In this document: positions 34,670-42,492 of the stretch, piece by piece
Position numbering within the stretch: the first letter of the stretch is position 1
Layout: each line of letters starts with the position of its first letter
NCBI RefSeq assembly: GCF_000647975.1
Contig: NZ_JFKE01000001.1
Span: 248,001-312,000, forward strand
Source: Actibacterium mucosum KCTC 23349
GTDB taxonomy: Bacteria; Pseudomonadota; Alphaproteobacteria; Rhodobacterales; Rhodobacteraceae
Direction of reading: 5' to 3'
Length of the DNA stretch: 64,000 bases
Made by a program: the position numbers and the translations under genes
Notes under the pieces: model-generated
Databases searched by the model: none
Told to the model about the DNA's origin: nothing
What the model saw: the letters and a program-made list of their open reading frames with translations, nothing else

Positions 34670-35289
34670 ACACCCTTCCCGGCGTGATCCTGGCCGGCGG
34701 TCTGGCCACGCGGATGGGCGGCGGCGACAAGGCGTTGCTGGCGCTGGGCGGGCGGCCCTTGCTGGCGCATGTGATCGACCGGCTGGCCCCGCAGGTGGGC
34801 GACATCGCGCTGAACGCCAATGGCGATGCGGCGCGGTTTGCCGATTTTGGCCTGCCGGTTCTGCCCGACAGCATCGCAGGGTATCCGGGGCCTCTGGCCG
34901 GGGTTCTGGCGGCGATGGACTGGGCCGCGACGCTTGGCGCCGACCGCGTGGTCACCGTGGCCGCCGACACGCCGTTCTTCCCCGCCGACCTTGTGGCCCG
35001 CCTGCAGGCCGCCGCCGGCGACCCGCCGCTGGTACTGGCCGCAACCAAAGGTGATGCCAAAACCCGCAGCAAGTCGCGCAGCGGGCTGATCCGGCACCCA
35101 ACCTTTGGCCTGTGGCCTGTCGCCTTGCGCGAAGACCTGCGTGCGGCCGTCACCGAGGGGCTGTCCAAGGTTGTTCTTTGGACCGAACGATTTGATGGGC
35201 GCGAGGCGCTGTTTCCGTCCGAAGGCCATGACCCCTTTTTTAATGTCAACACGCCCGACGACCTGATCCGGGCCGAGGGAATGCTATGA
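34666..35289 (+). CDS. mobA: Molybdenum cofactor guanylyltransferase MobA
   Basis: This 207-residue nucleotidyltransferase has the GTP-binding signature VILAGGLATRMGGGDKALL at its start, plus the segments DSIAGYPGPLAGVLAAMDWA, AADTPFFPADLVARL and the C-terminal FNVNTPDDL. It attaches GMP to molybdopterin to form the bis-MGD cofactor needed by both formate dehydrogenases. ATG 34666 overlaps the fdhD stop. It overlaps mobB in turn, so the fdhD-mobA-mobB-moeA chain is co-translated. Confidence 0.95.
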   Translation: MNTLPGVILAGGLATRMGGGDKALLALGGRPLLAHVIDRLAPQVGDIALNANGDAARFADFGLPVLPDSIAGYPGPLAGVLAAMDWAATLGADRVVTVAADTPFFPADLVARLQAAAGDPPLVLAATKGDAKTRSKSRSGLIRHPTFGLWPVALREDLRAAVTEGLSKVVLWTERFDGREALFPSEGHDPFFNVNTPDDLIRAEGML

Positions 35290-35777
35290 AGATTTACGGG
35301 ATCACCGGTTGGAAGAACGGTGGCAAAACCGGGCTGGTCGAGCGGCTGGTGGCCGAGATCACTGCGCGCGGCTTTGCCGTGTCGACGATCAAGCACGCCC
35401 ACCACCGCACCGATGTCGACCAACCCGGTCGCGACAGTTTTCGCCATCGTGAGGCCGGAGCGCAGCAGGTGTTGCTGTCGTCACCCAACCGTTGGGCGTT
35501 GATGTCCGAATTGCGCGACGCGCCAGAACCCACGTTGGACGAGCTTCTGGGCCATCTGTCGCCTGTCGATCTGGTTTTGATCGAGGGCTATAAACGCGAT
35601 GCCCACCCCAAGGTGGAGGCATTTCGCACCGAAAACGGCAAACCCACGCTGGCGTCCGAGAATGACACGATCCGTGCAGTCGCCGCCGACTGCGCAGTGG
35701 AAAGCAACCTGCCGGTATTCGACCTGAACGACACTGGCGCGATTGCCGATTTCATTCTTGCCGAGGTTGGGTTGTGA
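35286..35777 (+). CDS. mobB: Molybdopterin-guanine dinucleotide biosynthesis protein MobB
   Basis: This 163-residue P-loop GTPase has the Walker A sequence GITGWKNGGKTGLVERLV, and the segments STIKHAHHRTDVDQPGRDSF and VLIEGYKRDAHPKVEAFR match MobB. It assists MobA in bis-MGD synthesis and binds GTP. It is situated with four-base overlaps between mobA and moeA. It is somewhat shorter than the E. coli protein, within the family's range. Confidence 0.94.
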   Translation: MKIYGITGWKNGGKTGLVERLVAEITARGFAVSTIKHAHHRTDVDQPGRDSFRHREAGAQQVLLSSPNRWALMSELRDAPEPTLDELLGHLSPVDLVLIEGYKRDAHPKVEAFRTENGKPTLASENDTIRAVAADCAVESNLPVFDLNDTGAIADFILAEVGL

Positions 35778-37351
35778 ACGTCACGCGTGTCTTTGTGTCC
35801 GATGATGGATGGCTTGCGATGGTCGATGCCGAAACCGCACGCTACGCTCGCGGTTCCCTGCCCGATGCTGCGCCAGGTATCCTGCGCTGTTCGACCGCGC
35901 CGACAGAAAACACGGTGTTGGTCGATACCACGATATTCTCGGCCGAGGCGGATGCCCCGCAGGACCGTGCCCTGCTTATGGCACAGGCGCTTTTTGCCGT
36001 GTCGCTGCGCGGCGCATTGGATCCGCTGATCGCAACCGCGCCGTTAGGTGCAAATCACGCCGTGGCCCTGCGTGCGGCACTACCTGCCTTGGCCGAACCA
36101 CCTCGTTTGCGCGACGATTGTTTTGCCATGCCGCAAGGTGTCGACTGGGTGCCGGTTGAAACGGCGCTGGGCCGGCTGCAGGCCGCTTTGGCTCCTGTTG
36201 CCGGCACCGAGACCCTCTCAACGTCACAAGCCATGGGTCGGGTTCTGGCCGCCGACGCCGTGGCGCGCCGGTCTAACCCGCCGCAGCCGAACTCGGCGGT
36301 GGATGGCTATGGCTTTGCCCACGCGGCCACTGGTGAAGGCCCACAGCGCCTGCCGTTGGTCGATGGCCGCGCCGCCGCCGGGCAACCCTATGCTGGCAAG
36401 GTTCCTCACGGTGCCGCGATCCGCATACTGACCGGCGCCGTGTTGCCAAGCGGCGTCGACACCGTTGTTCTGGAAGAAGACACTGCCGTCGACCGCGCCG
36501 CCGTGGTCTTTGACGGCCCCGTGAAACCGGGTGCCAACACGCGCAACGCCGGCGAGGATGTACGGGCTGGCGCGCTGGCTCTGCCCAAGGGGCACCGGTT
36601 GCGTGCGCCCGATTTGGCCCTTTTGTCCGCCCTTGGCGTCGGCGCCGTGCAAACGCATCGGCCCCTTCGAGTTGGCGTTCTGTCCACCGGTGACGAGATC
36701 ATCGCCTCGCCTGACCAACCCGCCGAGCCACACCAGATTTGGGACGCAAACCGCCCCATGTTGCTTGGGTTTGCCAAGGGCTGGGGGTATACGCCCGTGG
36801 ATTTGGGTCATGTGGCAGATGACCCAAATGTCATCGCAGAACGCCTGACCGACGCTGCGCAGACGGCGGATGTCATCCTGACTTCGGGGGGTGCCTCGGC
36901 CGGGGACGAGGACCATGTCTCGAAACTGTTGCGTGATCAGGGCACCTTGTCTGCATGGCGTATCGCGCTGAAACCGGGCCGCCCGCTGGCGCTGGCGATG
37001 TGGCAGGGCGTGCCGGTTTTTGGCTTGCCCGGCAATCCGGTGGCCGCACTTGTCTGTGCCCTGATCTTTGGCCGCCCGGCGTTGTCGTTGATGTCCGGTG
37101 CAGGCTGGGTTCAACCGATGGCGTTTACCGTTCCAGCGGGTTTTTCCAAACGCAAGAAACCGGGCCGCCGCGAATACCTGCGCGCACGCCTGAATGCCGA
37201 GGGCGCAGCCGAAGTCTTTGCCTCTGAAGGGTCGGGTCGGATCAGCGGGCTCAGCTGGGCCACGGGCCTGGTCGAATTACCTGACGAAGCGATCGACGTG
37301 GCCCATGGCACGCCGGTTCGGTTCCTGCCCTATGCAGGTTTCGGCCTTTAG
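35774..37351 (+). CDS. moeA: Molybdopterin molybdenumtransferase MoeA with an N-terminal extension
   Basis: This is a 525-residue protein, about 110-120 longer than ordinary MoeA. The MoeA core begins near residue 127 (VPVETALGRLQAAL) and shows RSNPPQPNSAVDGYGF, the RILTGAVLPSGVDTVV motif, STGDEII, SGGASAGDEDHV and LPGNPVAALVC. It inserts molybdate (or tungstate) into adenylylated molybdopterin. Residues 1-125 (opening VFVSDDGWLAMVDAETARYA) resemble no domain I know. The start is a GTG overlapping the mobB stop, so the extension is translated in coupling, not a misread. It ends overlapping the convergent tusA-like gene by three bases. Confidence 0.93.
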   Translation: MNVTRVFVSDDGWLAMVDAETARYARGSLPDAAPGILRCSTAPTENTVLVDTTIFSAEADAPQDRALLMAQALFAVSLRGALDPLIATAPLGANHAVALRAALPALAEPPRLRDDCFAMPQGVDWVPVETALGRLQAALAPVAGTETLSTSQAMGRVLAADAVARRSNPPQPNSAVDGYGFAHAATGEGPQRLPLVDGRAAAGQPYAGKVPHGAAIRILTGAVLPSGVDTVVLEEDTAVDRAAVVFDGPVKPGANTRNAGEDVRAGALALPKGHRLRAPDLALLSALGVGAVQTHRPLRVGVLSTGDEIIASPDQPAEPHQIWDANRPMLLGFAKGWGYTPVDLGHVADDPNVIAERLTDAAQTADVILTSGGASAGDEDHVSKLLRDQGTLSAWRIALKPGRPLALAMWQGVPVFGLPGNPVAALVCALIFGRPALSLMSGAGWVQPMAFTVPAGFSKRKKPGRREYLRARLNAEGAAEVFASEGSGRISGLSWATGLVELPDEAIDVAHGTPVRFLPYAGFGL

Positions 37352-37575
37352 GTCTTGCGGATCAGATAGACCTGATTGGCGCCATCATCCTGGCTGCCCA
37401 GAAACTCATGCCCGGATTCGTTGCAATAGTGCGGCACATCAATGATCGCTGCCGGGTCGTCGGCAAGCAGCCGTAACACCTGCCCTGGTTGCATGTCCTG
37501 CAACCATTTGCGCGCCTTCAGCACGGGCAGAGGGCATAACAGCCCCACGGCATCCAATTCCTTGTCAAAATCCAT
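37348..37575 (-). CDS. tusA: Sulfurtransferase TusA-family protein
   Basis: This 75-residue protein starts at ATG 37573-37575; a GTG 36 bases upstream is open but has no ribosome site. It contains the TusA motif DAVGLLCPLPVLKARK, with the active cysteine in LLCPLP, and ends with a beta-strand pattern (DDPAAIIDVPHYC). TusA-type proteins relay persulfide sulfur. In its place opposite moeA and between the two formate dehydrogenase clusters, it is a candidate donor for sulfuration of the cofactor via FdhD. A second cysteine (HYCNESG) is a common variant. Confidence 0.9.
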   Translation of the reverse strand: MDFDKELDAVGLLCPLPVLKARKWLQDMQPGQVLRLLADDPAAIIDVPHYCNESGHEFLGSQDDGANQVYLIRKT

Positions 37576-37684
37576 CAATTCCACATAGTTTTTTTCCGCG
37601 AATGTGTCCACGATGAAGGCGCCGCTGATTGCGTGTTCAATGCCGGTGGGGCAACAGGGTGGTCAGGAAAGACAAGGAACGACG

Positions 37685-39376
37685 ATGACGCAGGATGCAG
37701 GCATCTGGAAAGCCGGGCGCAGTGGTGCGAAAGGCCGCAACACGCCGAAAGGTCGCCAATACACGGATGAAGCTCTGGACCAAGTTCAGTTGCTGCTGGG
37801 CGACAGTCCGCGTCGCCGGGACCTGCTGATCGAGTTTCTTCACCTGATTCAGGATGCGCATGGCCATTTGTCGGCCGCGCATCTGGCCGCGCTGGCGCAT
37901 GAGCTGCGCATGTCGCAGGCCGAGGTGTACGAGGTCGCCAGTTTCTATGCCCATTTCGATGTGGTGAAAGAGGGCGAAGCGCCGCCGCCGGCCCTGACCA
38001 TCCGGGTGTGCGACAGCCTTTCGTGCGAGATGGCCGGGGCCGAACAGTTGCGTGCCGCGCTCAGCGATGGGTTGGACCCGTCGCAGGTGCGCGTGCTGCG
38101 CGCGCCCTGCATGGGCCGTTGCGACACGGCGCCGGTGCTGGAGATTGGTCATAACCATATCGACCACGCCACCCCGGAAAAGGTGCGGCAGGCCATTGCG
38201 GGTGGCGACACGCATGCGCATATCCCGCCCTACCAGACCCTTGCCGACTATCGCACCGAAGGTGGCTATGACACGCTGGCACGCCTGATCGCCGCCGATG
38301 ACTGGGACGCGGTCGAGGCCACGGTTCTGGCCTCGGGCCTGCGCGGGCTGGGCGGGGCGGGGTTTCCGTCGGGGCGCAAATGGGGCTTTGTCCGCTCCTA
38401 TCCCGGCCCGCGCCTGATGGCGGTGAACGGGGACGAGGGCGAGCCTGGCACGTTCAAAGACCGCTATTACCTGGAACGGACCCCGCACCTGATGTTCGAG
38501 GGGATGCTGATCGCCGCGCATGCGGTGCAGGCGGACCGGGTCTATATCTATATGCGCGACGAATACCCGGCGGTGCTTGAGATCTTGCGACGCGAGATTG
38601 CAGCGCTTGAGGCGGCCGGCCTGACCCCGCCCGGGTTCATCGTACTGCGCCGCGGTGCGGGCGCCTATATCTGCGGCGAAGAAAGCGCGATGATCGAAAG
38701 CATAGAGGGCAAGCGCGGCATCCCGCGCCACCGCCCGCCTTTTGTGGCCGAGGTTGGCCTCTTTGGTCGCCCGACGCTGGTGCACAACGTCGAAACCCTG
38801 CATTGGGTGGCCCGCGTGATGCGCGAAGGCCCAGAGGTTCTGAGCGGCGTCGAAAAAAATGGCCGCAAAGGGTTGCGCAGCTATTCGGTGTCGGGCCGCG
38901 TGGCAAATCCCGGTGTGCACCTGCTGCCCGCCGGATCAACCATCGCGGATGTGATCGCGGCTGCCGGGGGTATGGCGCCGGGCCATGTGTTCAAGGCCTA
39001 TCAACCCGGCGGGCCGTCGTCGGGGTTGCTACCGGCCAGCCTGAACGACGTGCCGCTGGATTTTGACACGTTGCAAGACCACGGCACCTTCATCGGTTCC
39101 GCCGCCGTCGTGGTGCTGAGCGATCAAGACAGCGCCAAGGCCGCGGCGCTGAATATGCTGCGGTTTTTCGAGGATGAAAGCTGTGGCCAATGCACGCCCT
39201 GCCGGGTGGGCTGCGAGAAGGCGGTGAAACTGATGCAGGCCGATTGGTGGGATGCGGGGCTGCTGAACGATCTGTGTGATGCGATGGCCGATGCCTCGAT
39301 CTGCGGGCTGGGTCAGGCGGCGCCGAACCCGATCCGGCTGACGCTGCAGCATTTCGGCGACGAGGTGTCGGGATGA
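37685..39376 (+). CDS. fdsB: NAD-linked formate dehydrogenase FdsG-FdsB fusion (NuoE/NuoF-like)
   Basis: This 563-residue fused protein has an N-terminal part (about 1-155) of the NuoE/FdsG type with [2Fe-2S] cysteines VCDSLSCEMAG and APCMGRCDTAP. The C-terminal part is NuoF/FdsB type with FMN-binding GLGGAGFPSGRKWGFV, GDEGEPGTFKDRYYLERTPH, and [4Fe-4S] site ESCGQCTPCRVGCEKA. It reduces NAD+ with electrons from FdsA. ATG 37685 follows AAGGAACG. FdsG and FdsB are separate proteins in Rhodobacter capsulatus and Cupriavidus, so this is a fusion form. A membrane-protein gene follows with four-base overlap, instead of fdsA directly. Confidence 0.93.
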   Translation: MTQDAGIWKAGRSGAKGRNTPKGRQYTDEALDQVQLLLGDSPRRRDLLIEFLHLIQDAHGHLSAAHLAALAHELRMSQAEVYEVASFYAHFDVVKEGEAPPPALTIRVCDSLSCEMAGAEQLRAALSDGLDPSQVRVLRAPCMGRCDTAPVLEIGHNHIDHATPEKVRQAIAGGDTHAHIPPYQTLADYRTEGGYDTLARLIAADDWDAVEATVLASGLRGLGGAGFPSGRKWGFVRSYPGPRLMAVNGDEGEPGTFKDRYYLERTPHLMFEGMLIAAHAVQADRVYIYMRDEYPAVLEILRREIAALEAAGLTPPGFIVLRRGAGAYICGEESAMIESIEGKRGIPRHRPPFVAEVGLFGRPTLVHNVETLHWVARVMREGPEVLSGVEKNGRKGLRSYSVSGRVANPGVHLLPAGSTIADVIAAAGGMAPGHVFKAYQPGGPSSGLLPASLNDVPLDFDTLQDHGTFIGSAAVVVLSDQDSAKAAALNMLRFFEDESCGQCTPCRVGCEKAVKLMQADWWDAGLLNDLCDAMADASICGLGQAAPNPIRLTLQHFGDEVSG

Positions 39377-39750
39377 TCGCCGTGACGATCTATATGCTGG
39401 CCACGCTGGCCATTATAGGGCTGCATCTGGCGCTGGTTCTGGGTGCGCCCTGGGGCGTGATGACGATGGGGGGGCAGGTGACCGGCCAGTTGCCCGCGGC
39501 GATGCGCGTGGGGTCGGCTCTTCAGGCCATGATACTGGCCTTCCTCGCCTTGGTTGTCGCAGAGCATGCCGGGGTGGCGCAAACCGGTCTGGTGCCGGGG
39601 TTTGCCTGGCTGATCTGGCTGCCGGTTGCGGTCAGCGGCGTCTCATTCCTGTTGAACACCGTGGTGACCCAGAGCCGGCCGGAACGCCTGTTCGGCGCAC
39701 CGATGACGGCGTTGTTGTTGGGCAGCAGCCTGACCGTGGCCCTCAGCTAA
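39373..39750 (+). CDS. Small membrane protein between fdsGB and fdsA
   Basis: This 125-residue hydrophobic protein has four predicted membrane helices (opening IYMLATLAIIGLHLALVLGA; later LIWLPVAVSGVSFLLNTVV). It overlaps the FdsGB gene by four bases and is 12 bp before fdsA, so it is firmly inside the operon. Classic fds operons encode soluble enzymes with FdsC and FdsD instead. This could place the complex at the membrane or be a formate/ion carrier, but helix count alone is too little to say. No family recognised. Confidence 0.78.
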   Translation: MIAVTIYMLATLAIIGLHLALVLGAPWGVMTMGGQVTGQLPAAMRVGSALQAMILAFLALVVAEHAGVAQTGLVPGFAWLIWLPVAVSGVSFLLNTVVTQSRPERLFGAPMTALLLGSSLTVALS

Positions 39751-39762
39751 GGACGTGAACCG

Positions 39763-42489
39763 ATGACCGACACGCAGATCACTTTCACTCTGGATGGCGA
39801 CACCGTGACCGTGCCCGAAGGCACCACGATCTGGGAGGCCGCGCATGGCCGTGGCCTGACCATTCCGCACCTGTGTCACAAACCTGCGCCCGGTTATCGC
39901 CCCGACGGCAATTGCCGCGCCTGCATGGTTGAGGTTGCGGGCGAGCGCACGCTGGTCGCCTCGTGCATCCGGCCGGTGGCCGAGGGGATGCAGGTGACCA
40001 CCAACAACGACCGCGCCACCCGCGCGCGCAAGATGGTGGTTGAGATGCTGATGGCCGACCAGCCCGACCAGCCGCATGACGCGGGCAGCCATTTGCACGA
40101 CATGGCCGCGGCCAACGGTGTGACAGGCAGTCGCCTGCCGCCCAAGGACGCGCAGACCGTGCCCCTGCTCGATAACAGCCATGTGGCGATGTCGGTGAAC
40201 CTGGATGCTTGCATCCAATGCGGGCTCTGCGTGCGCGCCTGCCGTGAAGTGCAGGTGAACGACGTGATCGGCATGGCCGGTCGCGGCCACGATGCCTATC
40301 CGGTGTTCGACATGGATGACCCGATGGGCGACAGCTCTTGCGTGGCGTGCGGCGAATGTGTGCAGGCCTGCCCAACCGGCGCGTTGCTGCCGGCCACCGT
40401 CACCGGCGACAGCACCGATTTTGACCGCGAGGTGGCCAGCATCTGCCCGTTCTGCGGGGTGGGCTGTCAGGTGTCGCTGAAGGTCAAGGATGACAGGATC
40501 ACACATGTCGAGGGGCTGAACGGCCCCGCGAACGAGGGGCGGCTTTGCGTCAAGGGTCGCTTTGGTTTCGACTATATCCACCACCCGCACCGGCTGACCC
40601 GCCCGCTGATCCGCCGCGACGATGCGCCGGCCAAGGGGCTGAACGTGGATCCCGGCAACTGGGCCACCCATTTCCGCGAGGCAACCTGGGACGAGGCTTT
40701 GGACGCCGCCGCCGCCGGGCTGCGCGGGCGCGGGGTCGAGGTGGCCGGGTTCGGCAGCGCCAAATGCACCAACGAAGAGGCGTATCTGTTCCAGAAACTC
40801 ATCCGCCAGGGCTTTGGCCATAACAATGTCGACCATTGCACGCGGCTGTGCCACGCCTCATCCGTGGCCGCCCTGATCGAGAATGTTGGCTCGGGCGCGG
40901 TGACCGCCACGTTTAACGAGATCGAAAACGCCGATGTGGCCATCGTGATCGGTGCCAACCCGGTGGAAAACCACCCGGTTGCGGCCACCTATTTCAAACA
41001 ATTCACCCAGCGCGGCGGCAAGCTGATCGTGATGGACCCGCGCGGTCAGGCGCTTAGCCGGTTCGCCACGCATATGCTGCAATTCCGGCCCGGCGCCGAT
41101 GTCAGCCTGCTGAACGCGATCATGCATGTGATTGTGGAAGAAAACCTTTACGATCAACAATATATCGACGCCTACACCGAAAACTGGGCGGCCGAAAAGG
41201 CGCATCTGGCGGCGTTCACGCCCGAGGCGATGGCGCCTGTCTGTGGGATCGACGCGGGCACGATCCGCGCCGTGGCCCGCGACTTTGCCGGGGCCAGGGC
41301 GGGCATGATCTTCTGGGGGATGGGCGTCAGCCAGCACATCCACGGTACCGACAATTCGCGTTGCCTGATCAGCCTGGCGCTGATGTGCGGGCAGGTGGGG
41401 CGGCCGGGCACGGGGCTGCACCCACTGCGGGGGCAGAACAATGTTCAGGGTGCCTCGGACGCGGGCCTGATCCCGATGTTTTTGCCCGATTACCAATCGG
41501 TGACCGACGACACGATCCGGGCCGAGTTTCAGGCGATCTGGAACAGCGACGATTGGTCGGGGAAAGCCGGCCTGACCGTGACCGAGATCATCGATGCCAT
41601 CCACGCCGACAAGATCAAGGCGATGTATGTGCAGGGCGAAAACCCGGCCATGTCCGACCCCGATGTCGACCATGCGCGCGATGCGCTGGCGCGGCTGGAT
41701 CACCTGGTGGTGCAGGATATCTTTTTGACCGAAACCGCGAATTATGCCGATGTGATCCTGCCGGCCTCGGCGTTTTACGAGAAATCGGGGACCGTGACGA
41801 ACACCAACCGGCAGGTGCAGATGGGCCGCCCCGCGGTGCCGCCGCCCGGCGAAGCGCGCGAAGATTGGGCGATCACCGTGGCGCTGGCGCAGAAATGCGG
41901 GCTGAACTGGCACTATGACAGCCCCGCCGATGTCTATGCCGAGATGGCGCGCGGCATGCCCTCGCTGGACAACATCACCTGGGACCGGCTGGCGGCCGAG
42001 GGGGCGGTGACCTATCCCTCTCTCAGCCCCACGGATCCCGGCCAGGCGATTGTGTTCGGCGATGGCTTCCCGCGCGACGGTGGACGGGCGCGGTTCACGC
42101 CGGCCAACGTGGTGGCCCCGGACGAGGCGCCCGATGCCGAGTATCCGATGGTTCTGACCACCGGGCGGCAGCTGGAACATTGGCACACCGGGTCGATGAC
42201 ACGGCGCAGCCGGGTTCTGGACGCGGTCGAGCCGCAAGCGAATTGCTCGTTGCACCCCGCTACACTGCGCAAGCTGGGGGTGGAACCGGGCGGTATGGTC
42301 ACCCTGACCACCCGACGCGGAACGGTGCAGGTCATGGCGCGGGCCGACCGTGCGGTGTCGCCCGACATGGTTTTCCTGCCATTTGCTTATGTCGAGGCGG
42401 CGGCAAATATCCTGACCAACCCGGTGCTGGATCCTTTCGGCAAGATCCCCGAGTTCAAGTTCGCCGCTGTGCGCGTCACCGCTGCGTAG
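39763..42489 (+). CDS. fdsA: NAD-linked formate dehydrogenase alpha subunit FdsA
   Basis: This 908-residue protein has an N-terminal [2Fe-2S] domain (CHKPAPGYRPDGNCRACMVE), a His/Cys-bound cluster region (HDAGSHLHDMAAANG), two ferredoxin [4Fe-4S] sites (CIQCGLCVRACR, CVACGECVQACP), the molybdopterin cluster CPFCGVGCQVSLK and metal ligand Cys363 in RLCHASSV. The MopB C-terminus includes TTGRQLEHWHTGSMTRRS. It oxidises formate in the cytoplasm and passes electrons to FdsGB and NAD+. No selenocysteine codon. No signal peptide. It ends four bases from the convergent kinase gene. A separate fdsD is not present. Confidence 0.95.
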   Translation: MTDTQITFTLDGDTVTVPEGTTIWEAAHGRGLTIPHLCHKPAPGYRPDGNCRACMVEVAGERTLVASCIRPVAEGMQVTTNNDRATRARKMVVEMLMADQPDQPHDAGSHLHDMAAANGVTGSRLPPKDAQTVPLLDNSHVAMSVNLDACIQCGLCVRACREVQVNDVIGMAGRGHDAYPVFDMDDPMGDSSCVACGECVQACPTGALLPATVTGDSTDFDREVASICPFCGVGCQVSLKVKDDRITHVEGLNGPANEGRLCVKGRFGFDYIHHPHRLTRPLIRRDDAPAKGLNVDPGNWATHFREATWDEALDAAAAGLRGRGVEVAGFGSAKCTNEEAYLFQKLIRQGFGHNNVDHCTRLCHASSVAALIENVGSGAVTATFNEIENADVAIVIGANPVENHPVAATYFKQFTQRGGKLIVMDPRGQALSRFATHMLQFRPGADVSLLNAIMHVIVEENLYDQQYIDAYTENWAAEKAHLAAFTPEAMAPVCGIDAGTIRAVARDFAGARAGMIFWGMGVSQHIHGTDNSRCLISLALMCGQVGRPGTGLHPLRGQNNVQGASDAGLIPMFLPDYQSVTDDTIRAEFQAIWNSDDWSGKAGLTVTEIIDAIHADKIKAMYVQGENPAMSDPDVDHARDALARLDHLVVQDIFLTETANYADVILPASAFYEKSGTVTNTNRQVQMGRPAVPPPGEAREDWAITVALAQKCGLNWHYDSPADVYAEMARGMPSLDNITWDRLAAEGAVTYPSLSPTDPGQAIVFGDGFPRDGGRARFTPANVVAPDEAPDAEYPMVLTTGRQLEHWHTGSMTRRSRVLDAVEPQANCSLHPATLRKLGVEPGGMVTLTTRRGTVQVMARADRAVSPDMVFLPFAYVEAAANILTNPVLDPFGKIPEFKFAAVRVTAA

Positions 42490-42492
42490 GGT

